Origin: Nymphaea colorata
Lineage: Eukaryota > Streptophyta > Magnoliopsida > Nymphaeales > Nymphaeaceae
Length of the DNA stretch: 64,000 nucleotides
Direction of reading: 5' to 3'
Assembly: GCF_008831285.2 (NCBI RefSeq)
Contig: NC_045138.2
Location: 26,011,934 to 26,075,933, forward strand
Below are positions 12,020 to 32,300 of the stretch, in pieces; position 1 is the stretch's first letter, and every line of letters begins with the position of its first letter. The position numbers and the translations under genes were made by a program. The notes under the pieces are model-generated. The model did no database searches. It worked only from the letters and a program-made list of their open reading frames with translations, and was not told the DNA's origin.

Positions 12020-15000
12020 TCATATGTTGTAACGACTCTTCGCCAGTCGGTCATGTTTCTTTGCGTCATCCTGCAATAAAAAGTGTAGCAATTGAAGAAA
12101 ATTCAAAAGACTAAAATGTGAGATACTATCCTTGCTGTTTGCTACAGAAGCTAAGAATGTTTGAATCTCCTAAAGAAGGGGTAACTATGAAGAAAAGACC
12201 GAGCATGGTGAAGAGAAAAAAGGCCTAGTAGTTTCGAGGACCAGAAAGGGCGTCCAATGCAAAGGCTAGTTGAAACGACGTCCATAATCCTAAATAAGAC
12301 CAATTGAATCACAGAGGCTGTCGTAAACATGATAGAGATTAAAATGAACCATAAACGACTTACATGAACAATGAAACCAATGGTGTCATTATAGTCTAGA
12401 AATTCCTTCCACTCCTTCCCAATGCTAAGCTGCATCATTTGGATGGCATTCCCAAAAAAATAAAAAATAAAAATAATCAGATCAATTGTAGACATACTGT
12501 TCAAATATATTGTTAATTGAATAAGAGAAAAAACAAAATATCATATTGTCCTAACTAGTTATTAAAGAAAATATGAAAAATAGGTCAAATAACTATTAGA
12601 TAATACACGAGATTCAATCACCAACAAGAACAATTTTATGTCCGTACTATTCATGGAGCAGAAAAACAGTTTCGAACTATGCTAGACAGCCTATACTTGT
12701 GAGAATGGGGCAATAAGCTAAGGTAACTATAGAAGAGCAATAGAAGGACAAAAGCAACCTATGAGAGCATGAGATCTGTGAAATAACAAACCTGAGATAC
12801 TGTAATGATAGAGGACTTTTCTCCAAAGGACAAGCAGGAGAATAGCCCAACTGGGATTTGAACCCCACGCCACAAGCCCCACAACCCAATTAATGAGGCA
12901 TGAATAAGATACTAAACCATAACAGAAACTTTTTTGCAATCGACATTCTTTTTGTTCCAGATGTACCAATGCAAAAGGATAACAACCATAAACGCAGAGG
13001 TCATGTCTCATTATCCATATAAAAGACCTACTTTGTGGCAAGGATCACCAAACATGATTTCTATATCAAACCAATGAATCAAAATCACCAGCCCCATTCC
13101 CCTTGTTTTCCTTGATTGTATGAAGAATGTAACCTGAACCATCATTTGGAGACATGTACAGATAGACACATTTTTTTTGGCAGGCAAGCAGGGTTAAGCA
13201 GTTGGTTACCAGATATGCCAACCGAGACACACAGAATCTATGGAACTCTCTAACTTTATTCAACTTGAAGGAATTAATCCAGCCAACGGCCAGGTGGTGG
13301 ACTGTGGAGTAGTAGTGCACATCTGTATAGTAGTGCATGAATATATATTGCTAAATCCTACTCCCTTCCCCACCTTCGTTCCCCAAATAATCTTCATATT
13401 TTACTTCTTATCCCAAAATCAAATCTAGCATCAGCATATGGAAGACACGACACTCTTGAAAAATATGAAACAAAGAATATTTATTGAAGTACATAGCATT
13501 CCTCAGATAGCAACTAAAGCTCTTATTATGAGAATGAAAAACTTTTTCCTCAACAGCACAAGTACCTGAGCAGTTTGATTGGCAGCATTTTTGGTCCACA
13601 ATGCTAATTTATCCTGCTTTGCACGAACATTAACAACAGCTCCACAAATTTCATCACCATCTGTAAACTGTTCTCCAATCATGGCCAACAGCTGGGAGAA
13701 AGGGGGGGCGCAAGTTCAACAGGAATTGTGAGATGTTAATGGTTACCACAAAAAAATAAAACTATTTACCACTCACTATAGTAAACCTAAAAGGCTATAA
13801 ACTCACAGTGTAGAGCCACCATTTATCAGCTTTCCCCCTGGAACAGCTAACACTCCATTTTCCTCCATTAGAACAAACTGGATCCTCCCACTTTGGCTCA
13901 ATTTTGTTCTTAAAGCAATGAAAATCTGCACCAGCAACCAACTTGCTTGGTGGAATTATATTGTTGTAAAGCCTGATAGGAGATAAAAATTTGTCATTTA
14001 TATTCACAAGAAGAACATAAAGCACAACATGTGAGGCACACCAAAACTTGAGAAAAGTTAGAGAAAAAAATCAATTTCTAACTCAACGCAGTTCTCCATT
14101 AAATCTGATGTGATCATGTACTCCATCCAATCTATCATTACTCAGCCCAACTGGGATGGGGAGTGACTCGCCTTTTGAGTGGTGCAACATGCTTGTCTAA
14201 TGATTAATCTTTTATGGCAGTAGAATTCCCAAATCCCTCAAACGAGAAAAGGAAAAATACACAAAGCAAGATCAGATCCGCGCTTGACCATTAATATTTC
14301 ATGGCTAAAAATTCCAAAACTCACAAAAAGAGAAAATACAAATTACACAACCAATAGCTGGGCAGATGCTTTTTGTCGTTCAATCTTCTTTTTTTTTCCT
14401 TTTGTAAAAACCATAATTAAGGTTTGGATTTTACACGCATATAACAAATTTATATGATAAAAAAATGATTTAATGAAATTATGGCATCCGCATAAAAAAC
14501 TGATAGATGACTTTCTTGTTCATTAAACAAGAGATAGGTAACCCACAATCTTTGGTTTGGACTGCCTCGAATGCTCAGTGCAACCACATGGATATTCTTT
14601 CAGTGTGTCGATGTTCCCGCGCTTTGGGTTTTAGGACGAATCTTGCAGTTCAGCATCTTTTCTAATTTCTGTATCTTGTATTTGTACTTTATTGGATCCC
14701 TCCGTCCTCGATATGCGTTGCAAGCAGTATAAAGCTTGCACCCTTTTAGGGAAACGATGGTGCTGAAAAAGCAATGAACCATCGACTGAGTCGCTGAATT
14801 TCACGCAATTTAGTGTGAGTACATGGAAATAAACACCTATCTTGTCAGAGACGACGTTTAGAATTTGTGTCCGAGGCACAAGGGAACAAATGAGGAATTG
14901 AAAAACAAACATCTTTTAGGTTGAGTTTATATGCCCAAAATCTACATACATGACGGCAACACAACCTTCTCAATAAATGAAGAGAGCAACAGAACATTTA

Positions 15001-15329
15001 TCGGCGGTTCTATATTGGGATGACGATATAGAGGGTTACCCCCAGAACTCCTCGACGGTGGAGAAGGTGTGGATGGCGCGGATGGAGCTGCCCCAAGTAG
15101 CCTGACGATTCTTCCCCGATGGATTGTCGAACCAGAAGGTCCACGAGTGCTCTAAAGGGTGGGCGTTCTCGATGGGCCGCTCCACTGCCAAAGCAGCGCT
15201 GCCCGAGCCGTCGTCGACGATCTCTCCGTCCTCCACTTCCGTGTCTTCCGCCGATGCTCCCGTCGCCGGCCGCCCCTCCGACGTCGCCTCCTCCGATGAA
15301 TGCCTCTGCGCTTCTTCGCCTTCCGCCAT
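12020..15329 (-). CDS. EIF4E: Eukaryotic translation initiation factor 4E, cap-binding protein
   Basis: Binds the 7-methylguanosine cap of mRNA and eIF4G to start cap-dependent translation in the cytoplasm. Exons in transcript order: 15329-15040, 13972-13807, 13691-13566, 12429-12364, 12070-12020, giving 699 nt and 232 aa. The N-terminal 55 residues are acidic and low-complexity, as in plant eIF4E. The core then shows [71 protein letters not shown] and [18 protein letters not shown]. The tryptophans expected in the cap pocket and on the eIF4G face are present. The wording is of the eIF4E type, not eIF(iso)4E, and five exons is the usual plant arrangement. Introns 1 and 3 are about 1.1 kb each. 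Natural variants of plant eIF4E are known to affect potyvirus susceptibility; nothing here says which allele this is. Confidence 0.96.
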
Positions 15330-16176
15330 CTCTCTCTCTCACGCACACGCCCACACCCAAGAGACTGCTCAACCTTTTATCTAGGAATGAAACGGGTTGG
15401 ATTCAGTTGGACGTTTGATCCGACCCTAACATGTCTTTTTACATTAATATTCGGTGGTCCTTAAATATATATGCTTAAGTATAAAACCGCACCTTTAATG
15501 TTACTGACCTGTTCTGAAGAATAGGTCGGAGATAAAACCACACCTTTAATTTTGGTGTATAAAAACCACACCTTTAATTTTGATTCAAGTTTTTTTGCAA
15601 TCCAATTTTACTGAAGAATAAGTTGATGCAAGACATATATTAACTTGATCATTTGTTAACTTTAATATTATTTTTTATAATAAAAAATAAATGGCCCTCG
15701 TACCATCAACATGTTGTTGATAATAAAAATTCCATATTTCTGTATAAAAACAACTTGAATTAAAATATATTTTATATAAAATAGTTTTTATAAATACGTT
15801 AAGATGTTTATACTTTATTTAAAATGATTTTTTAACAAAAAATTAAAGGGTTTGGTTTTTATCTCTGGTTTGAGAGGAAGAGCACGAAATTGATCACGAT
15901 CTTCAATTTATCGAATCTATGGAAGACCTTGTTTGCGAATACATTTTTAGGCATAAATTCCCAAGATCTTCCACACTTCCGTTAGCACTCTTCCTCAACA
16001 GTTTTGGCCATCAGACCCGATTTCACCGTTTCTGGTTCTAACCCGGTTTCGCTACCGCCTCTACCGTTTCCTCTCCCTTCATCCTGTGCATGCTCTCAAT
16101 GTTCAACCGCCACTTTTTCTCTTTGCTGTCTCGCGCGCGCACCGGGCAGTTCTGGTTCGTCGTTTGAGGAATTTCA
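15330..16176. promoter_or_regulatory. Head-to-head spacer, putative bidirectional promoter region
   Basis: 847 bp separate the start codons of eIF4E (minus) and the SWI2-like gene (plus). The eIF4E side begins with a CT-rich stretch typical of a 5' leader. The middle (15420-15850) is AT-rich and holds the phrase 'AAAACC(A/G)CACCTTTAAT' about three times (15484, 15535 and 15565 regions). The SWI2 side again turns CT-rich. I cannot place a convincing TATA box for either gene. Confidence 0.5.
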
Positions 16177-24161
<7,985 letters not shown>

Positions 24162-26366
24162 TTGGTAAGAACGAGGCAGGAGAACAGTACTGCAAGAATA
24201 TATACAAAATGGTTCAAGTCCTAAGGTTTTTCGGGTTCAGAGAGATGCAGATCAAATTAAAGGCAGGCAGGAATAAAAAGGTAAAAAGAAGAAGATTTGG
24301 GTAGTAACTTGATCCTGGCTCTTGTTTTCTATTCGCTATTGTAAATATCACGGCCATGAAATGCAGAGGATCTGTTGAATGCCTTCCTGATGCAGAAACG
24401 TGTTAGGCCATAGTGTAAGAACACTTTATCTTGACCTGTGAAATATATAATAAAAGAAATTTTCAATGTATTTTCCTTTCAAAATGATCTTTTCTTTCCC
24501 GTTTGCTTTCTCCTTTCTGGAAAATTACTAGTCATCACTCATCAGATCATGTTTCTTTTGAGCCACATTCAATCTTGATAAGTTTGTGTTGGCTTTTCTG
24601 ATTGTGTGAATGCAGGACATATTAGGAAGCAGCAAATATTTTTCAATCTCTGATGATGTTGAGAATTCATAGCAAGATTAGTTACTTCACCTCAGGTTAT
24701 GGTTTTCTTCTAGATTTTTATGTTTCCACTGTGAGTTGGATCTGTTGACAAACATTATGATGCATGAAACGTTTCTTCCACAGCCAGGATATGCTGACGG
24801 CCTGTTATTGTTTTTCCCAGCATCATGAAATCAAAATGGGAAACATTGCAGCATGCAGCTGGAACTGGATCGTGGCCTGATGACCCTTCCTCATTTCTGT
24901 TGATTCAGCATGTGCTCTTTCTTGGATTGGGGTCTCTTTCTTTGACTCCATTGCATCAGCAGGAGGGTTTCTTTCTCCTTTCTTCCTCAATATTCTTGCT
25001 GCATGGACCTGTATACTTGTCATGCCCTAGCTTTTGAACAAAGCTAAATGCTTGCCCTAAACATTCGTACTTAACTAGTGACTGCATCATCTGACAGTTG
25101 ATGCAAAATTCGTTTGTTCTTGTACATCCGAGTCCCAACGTTTTGTCAGTTGAAGGAGTGGGCTTCAATTAAAAAAATAAAGGAGCTAAAAGGTATTTCT
25201 GAACACCCTGTCTCGGTGTCTCCTCTATGCATGCCGCAAATGATTCAGGCTGCCTTTGGTGATTACGGTCAGGAAGGAGTCCGATATGAATCAGCCAAAG
25301 ACGGCCGTTGTTTGACTCAAGACTGAACATAGCAGACCCTGTCCGTTTGCTAACCTATTTCTAATGGTGTATGACTGTATTCCTTCTTCGTCTTCTTTCT
25401 CTTTATCTCTGACTCTCTCTAGGAATAACACCATAATCTAAAGGTACAATGTCTAAATTCAAGATCGCTTATCTGCAATATTTTGATGTTTTAACGGTCG
25501 GACCTTTTAGTCATGGTTAAGATCACAAACCGGCCACATTTATATGTCTTTCAAAGGAGAATCAGCGATGTTTTCTTTCAGAATCGGAAGAAAACAATTT
25601 TTCTTGTCTAAGAGGACGAGTTTACTACAAAAACCATGGCGAATTTGCTTCTTTTTCCTTAATTGTGCTTCAGCAGGAATTTGTTGGTTTTTCACTTGGC
25701 CATATTTGGTGCTGATTTATCCTCAACCATTCTGGTTCAATCTTTAAAAGTTTAACTTTGAGAGCAATTATTAAAGAGCTGCCTAGTGAATTAAAACATT
25801 ATTTTTTATGTAAAAATAATAAAAGATCCGCTAATAACTAAAATTTCAGTAGTAAAAAGGGAATTTTTGTATTTAGGGAGTGAATCGGTATTAAGCAAAG
25901 TCCTCCGGGTCTCGGACACCGGCCACTTGGGTCCCGATCCTGTCGTCCTTCAGTTCGTCTTTTAAGTCACTTCCGCCACCGGCGAGACCTTTCTTCTTCG
26001 TGCTCCCTCTCTCTGCTCCTCTCTCTCTGTCATCCTTCCCCCTACGTTCGTCTTATTAAACCCGCTTGATCCATCCATCCGTCTATCTATCTGTCTAGGA
26101 ATAATCAAACGAAAGAGAATTTATTGGCAAACCAATCCTTCTCGATTCTTCTTACAACGTGAAGCCGCCAATAGTAAGAAGACGAAGAAGGATTTACAGG
26201 TCCATCTTGTCTTCAGAATCCTATCAAGAGGTAGACAAGCGAACTCTTGCTTTCCTACTTTATGAGGTTTTATCCGAATGGTATCCTTGAAGCGAACAAA
26301 CCATTCTTGAGTTTTGCCTGCTTTTAATTTTTTCTCATCTATCGTTGGCATCAAGAATAATTGGGG
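24162..26366. other. Intergenic spacer and IF-3 5' region
   Basis: The left part holds the SWI2 3' UTR. The right end, from about 25900, is the presumed promoter and 5' UTR of the IF-3 gene, with a CT-rich tract at 25988-26040 (TCTCTCTGCTCCTCTCTCTCTG) and TCTATCTATCTGTCT just before 26100. Open frames at 24825-25037 and 25114-25326 have no domain I recognise and no splice context. I see no additional gene. Confidence 0.5.
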
Positions 26367-29300
26367 ATGTGTTCTTGTTGGGTGCGCTCCGTGAAGTCTC
26401 TAAAGCAATTCCCACCCTGCAGGGAGATGCAATTGTGGGGGAGAATCGGGCCGAAGCTACTTGGGCTATCCCGTTACCATAGAAGAATTATCATCGTAGA
26501 CAATGGGGCTTCCTGGAAGTGCCCTCTGTTGGCTGAAGCGAGGAACATTTGGTCTGGCCCGAGGCCGCGTTCTTTTCTAGAAACATGGCACCGTGAGCGT
26601 TTTATTCCTTTTCGGGGTTTCGCCGCTCCGGTTCAAGTAAATCCATCTCCTTTCGTTTTTAGTGTTGGTGGTATTTTCGTCTTCTTGAGTTTATCTCTGC
26701 AGAATGATGAAGCGTTCACCATGAATTCAGTACGTGACTTACGGTGTAAGTTGATTTTCAGGCAAAACCGAAGCCGGAAGCGAAAGCGACCGAAGGCCCA
26801 CGCATTAATACAGCAATTACTGCACCATTTGTGAGGCTTGTTACTGATGAAGGTTGCATTTTAAAATCAAAGCGGTGGAACTTTTGATTATTCCTGCATT
26901 TGCTCTACTGCGTTCTGAAAGAAAGAAGTCCTCACAGTTGTCTTTCTATTTGCACTCTCCTACTGATATTTGGTGTTTCTAAATTTTTTGAGGACTTCAT
27001 ATTAACGTCATTGATCTGAATCTGCTCAAACACTGATCATAGAAATTGGGAAAACCCTAACAACGAAGGAGATGATTTTGAAAACTGTACTGTGTGGACA
27101 AATTGCTACAAACTGTAGCTGAGAACATGCTGGATTGAGTGAATATGTAGGCCTTGTACCACGGTTTGCCTGTCTAGTCCTTTTACGTGCTTGCTTAAGC
27201 CTTTGGTTTCTTGGAGAACTTTGGAGCAAGACGCTAAATTGTTTGAAGATCCTCTTTCCCGTTTGCATTAGACGCCAAATACCCTCAAGTTGTCATTATA
27301 TAGATGGAACCGGTAAAGTTTTGTCTGGTTGCTGTGGGAACTTGTATGTGGTGGTCTGTTTCATATGACAATGATCAGGTTGCCCTCTCAAAAACGGCTT
27401 ACAGGTCAAGAGTCAAGACCTAATGTAGTGTATAACACAAGATTTGTATGATCATCCAAATATTTCAAGTTCTTACTTAGACATAGGATTAATCTAGTAC
27501 GATCCTGATACTCCTTAAGTAACATGCTCCCTCGCATGGTAGCTCCCATGTCTGAGTGTTCGAACACACTGTACAACTTAGTCCCAAATTGACCTGAGCC
27601 TCTGTATGGCAGGTGTTAGCCTGTGTTGTAACTTGTAACTGGTTCCCCTTACATTCTTTTGTAGTTTTCGTATAATTTTTCTAATGTCTTTTTCTAACAC
27701 TTGTTTGCAGGCCATACAGTAGTCTCCAGATGTGAGGCCCTTGATCGTGCAAAGAGGCTTAAGCTTGATTTAGTTGAAGTAGGTACTTGATTCTTCAGTC
27801 TTCTTAATTGTTCTTACCAGATCAGGGGAAATGAATTAGGTTTTTTCGTAAAGTTTTGAAGATACGAGAGAATATATGTTGTTGAGAGGTGTTGGGGAGA
27901 AGAACCTCTGAACATTATTACAATGATATTCTCCATTGCATTGCACAACTTTGACTAATTAATGCCAACATGAGTGTGGTTAAGCTTTGGCTTGTCTCAA
28001 TAAACAGGTACAAAGAACTGCCAATCCACCTGTGTGTAAGCTCATGGATTTTCACAGGGAGAAATATAAGCAACAAATGAAAGAGAAGGAGCGCACAAAG
28101 GACAAGGTGTGAAAAGCTTGTTAAAATGTTTCTTGTGGTTTCCAACTTTCTAACTGTAATTTTAGGGGAAGATCTATATGAATACCAGTTTAAACTTATT
28201 TTCTTGCTAATTTGTTGAAGCTGCTAAGGTTGATACTAGTATTTCGTTGCATCACAAAATCACAACATTCCAACATAGTAGAGCGGACTGGCCTGTCAAG
28301 ATTTCAAATCTGCTTTTGTTAACAATTTGAAAGAAGAACAAAAAACAATTTGGTTCCTGAAAACTTGGAGCAGGGTTTTTCTTTTCATACTTTGTTGGAA
28401 TTTAGTAAGTATGTTTAAAATCTGATTTGGATTGGCAAGAATACTTTTGCAGATTAGGTATTGCACTAAATTTTGAGCTATAGTCTAAATTGGTCATATG
28501 GTACACTCTGTTACTTATATTATCATTATTATGTTGTGTATGTTTGATGTAATAAATTGGCATAGTCTGTCCACTTACAATTTCTCTTGTAAAGTGCATA
28601 TTTAACATGTATTTGTCAGCCCAATAGTTAGATACGTAATGTGTTGTTAATATAACGTAAAAAATCATAAATTTAGTTTTTCTGGTGTTAAAAAATTTGA
28701 AAATGAAAACAAACAGAGAATGGATCAGGAAAATACAGGAAAATATGTTACTATAATAAACATGCCATAAATAAATGCAGAAATGAACATTCGTCAGTTT
28801 AACATAACATAATGTCACAACACATCAAGAAATAAAATTAAAATTGTATACATCACAAACTAATTTTCTTTAATGCAAAAATGAAAATATTATCATCTGT
28901 TGTCTTTATCTTCATTCTCATCTTCATTTGCAACGTCTCCTTCAAATTTAACTTCCTCCTTGGTGTATATAGGCTTCTCTTCAATATCATTTGTTCCTTC
29001 AACATTGAACCACTCAAGATCTTACTCTTGGAATATGGTGGTTCTTTCTTCCTTAACTGACAAATCTAGTGCCAAAATACATCAAGTTGATAGGATCAAT
29101 CTGTGCTCTACGCTTTCTTGTTGAAGTTCTTTCTAATTGCCTAAATAAATAAGAGAAAATTTATTAATATATATCATAAAGCAAGTGGATATTAATGGGT
29201 TAACTTATAAACCAAGTTTAAGTTAACTTATTACCTTTCTCTCAATTGTATATTATATCGAACATAAACAAAGTCATTCAACTTTTTATGTCATTGACTA

Positions 29301-32300
29301 TTTTTTTCTTAATGTGGATTTGTTGGAAAACTTTCCAATTTCTTTCACATCCACTTGCATTGCTTGTTCATTTGAGGATCTTAATTGCAAAAGTTTTGAG
29401 GTTTGGACAGTTATTCCCAAGCTTATGCTACCACATGCCTAAACACACATAAAACACTGTGAGTAATAGCTAATAACAAATATAAGAAGCAACGGATAAA
29501 ATTACTAAATTACAATTGTGAAAAATAAATTGTACTTTTGTGTGTAATACCTGGATGCATTGTTGTTTTGTTATGAATGACTGCATCTCTTTCCTTGTCA
29601 CATTGATAGTTATCATATATTTTTTTATCTTATGATGAGTTACATCTTGTAGCTCAAACTACGAACTTCTTAGTGTAGTGTGATAAACCCTTGTTCACTT
29701 TTTTTTATCGATTTTAAATGTTGCAAAATATCTCAAGGCAGGATTTAAGTAATATGTTGTTGCATGAAGGGATCATGAAGTTACTTAGTACACCTCTCAT
29801 TTATAATAATCCATAAGTAATATGTTGTTGCATGAAGGGATCATGAAGTTACTTAGTACACCTCTCATTTATAATAATCCATAAAGGCAAGTACTATTTT
29901 TTTTCTTCTTTAATTTCTCTCCTACAGTCTTTTTTGCTTTGTCGACGGTGTTATAGAGTCACCCCATGACAAACTTATCTGTATCGTCAATCAATTTTAG
30001 GACTTTTTTGCTTTTTAGTAATTTGGCACATGATTCTCAAAATTGGTTGTTGAATACAATATCCACAGCTTTACCGACTTTATCTTATTAGCACGTGGAT
30101 TTACAGCCTATTCATCACCTGAGAACATGTGCCTCAAAGCATTTCTCTATTTCACCATACTCTGGATTGTCAAAACATTTCTAGCAAATCTAGTTTGTGT
30201 AGGTCAGATTAGTTCACCTATATGAGCATTTTATTGTAAATTTCAATACAAAAACATGATTATAAATGTATTTTATGATCTTTTGAATTGTTTAACAGTT
30301 GATATCAATGTAACAAACTTATTTCATTCTCAGGCTATGGCACACACAATTACTTCTGTAGGCCCTAGGCATCTTCTTATCATCAATTGACAGGAGAAAC
30401 TTTTGATATAAATGTTCAAGAGATAAGAACATATAGTAATGAATTGTGATTGAGTTGTTGCAACCTTTTCTATTCATATAGCAAAGGAATAGTAATATCT
30501 TTCTAACTGTTTGCTAAACTAATGTGCTAATGCAGTCAGAGCTTCTCCGAAAAGGTGATTGCAAAGAGGTTCGCTTTACAATAAAAACTGTAAGTATGTT
30601 TTCTGTTTTCTTTTTGGCTATTCTATGTTATAGTTATATGTCTAACATGGTTACCTATCCTTGATATATGAGGGCTAAAAAGGCAAGATTTTACGTTTAT
30701 TTTGCAGACTATCTAGCCACTAAAACCATTTCATGTTATTCTTGATGCGTGATGGTTTCTCTTCCTTTTGTTAAATTAGTGTACTGGGTGGTTATTTTGT
30801 TTGGATCTACATGAGTATTTCTCCATTTAATGAGAATGTCACAGGATATCTACATTAAAAATTTGAAATATTCAATTTGCTCTTTTAAAAAATATGAAAG
30901 AGGGAAAGAAAACAAAAATATGAAAGAAGTTAATGCTTGTAGAATCTTCTTTCATAATGGATACTTCTTGTTTGCTCAAGGTCCCCATAGGCTGTACAAG
31001 TCTAGTCTTTGCTGCTAGTGATTACCATATGTATTATGTCTCATAAAACAAGCATAATGTAGAATTACTAGTGCTGCACAAGGTATGGTCGGATCTTTGA
31101 GGCACCGAGCAGCTAGGAGATAGTTTTCGAAATGGATCATTCATCCTGCACAAATGATGTCTCGAGGCCATGTTTGGATGTGCGGTGGCAGACTGGCAGT
31201 ATTGTCATGTGAGTAGCAGTGGCATATCGTTTACAAGTTTAGTTGGTCTAGTCTTGTTGCTGTGATATTTGAAGTATCTGTTACACTCTATGAAACACAT
31301 TCTGCAATGGGTATTCCCTTCTATTCACTGGCAGTATTGTCATGTGAGTAGCAGTGGCATATTGTTTACAAGTTTAGTTGGTCTAGTCTTGTTGTTGTGA
31401 TATTTGAAATATCTATTACACTATATGACAACATTCTGCAATGGGTATTCCCTTCTATTCACCACAAAGTGGTCCGGATCGTCTTGTAGTGCCAAGCAAA
31501 GCAACTCTGGCATCATAATCTTTTTTATTATGACCATTTCCAACCTCCCATTTGGACCCAGGCATACTGCCCTCACGAAATTGTCATTTCTTGCATACCA
31601 TAAATGACTGTTTTGTCATGCTTCAAAATTGTATCAAATTTGCAAGGTTTACTCTCCACTTTCTGCTGACGTGGATATACTGTGTGTGTATGTGTTTGTG
31701 TGTTGTGTTATTTATTTCAGACAATGCTGACTATGATACTCATGTGCTACTATAGCTATTACTACCATCTTCTTCTGACATATGTTATTTGTGAATGTTA
31801 ATTTGTGCTGTTCGCTTTTTTTCTTTTGAAGTGAACATTTTCCAATTGTATGGTTCTGTACTAACTGCGCATGTATATGGTTCTGTACTAACTTCATACA
31901 TGGTTCTGTACTAACTTCACATGCTTAAGAAGGTCTTGGAATTCTCATAAGTGATATTTCATGGTTAATCTACAAAGAAAACATTGAAATTGTTATTCAT
32001 TTTGTTAGTTGTAAACTTGCTACATGAACTCCAGGAACAAAAAGATTTGCAAATGAAAGCAGACATGACTAGAAGACTCATGGAACGAGGTTATCGTGTG
32101 AAGGTAGACATTTGACATTTGTTGTGAATGCTTTTTCATGAGCATTGATTAATAGTTCATTCCCTGTTAAAGTTATCCTAGTTTTATGTTGGAACTGCTC
32201 CTCTTTGTTTTAATTTCTTTGTTTAGAAACTTGGTGCCACTTTCTCCAGGCAATGATAGGTGAATCCTCAAGCCTTTTCTTTCCATCTGTACAAAATTCA

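Noticed and set aside
26703-26729. A 27-bp micro-exon in the IF-3 gene between good splice sites and in frame
   Set aside because: It would require a downstream intron of only 32 nt, too short for plant splicing. Direct splicing from 26636 to 26762 keeps the same frame.
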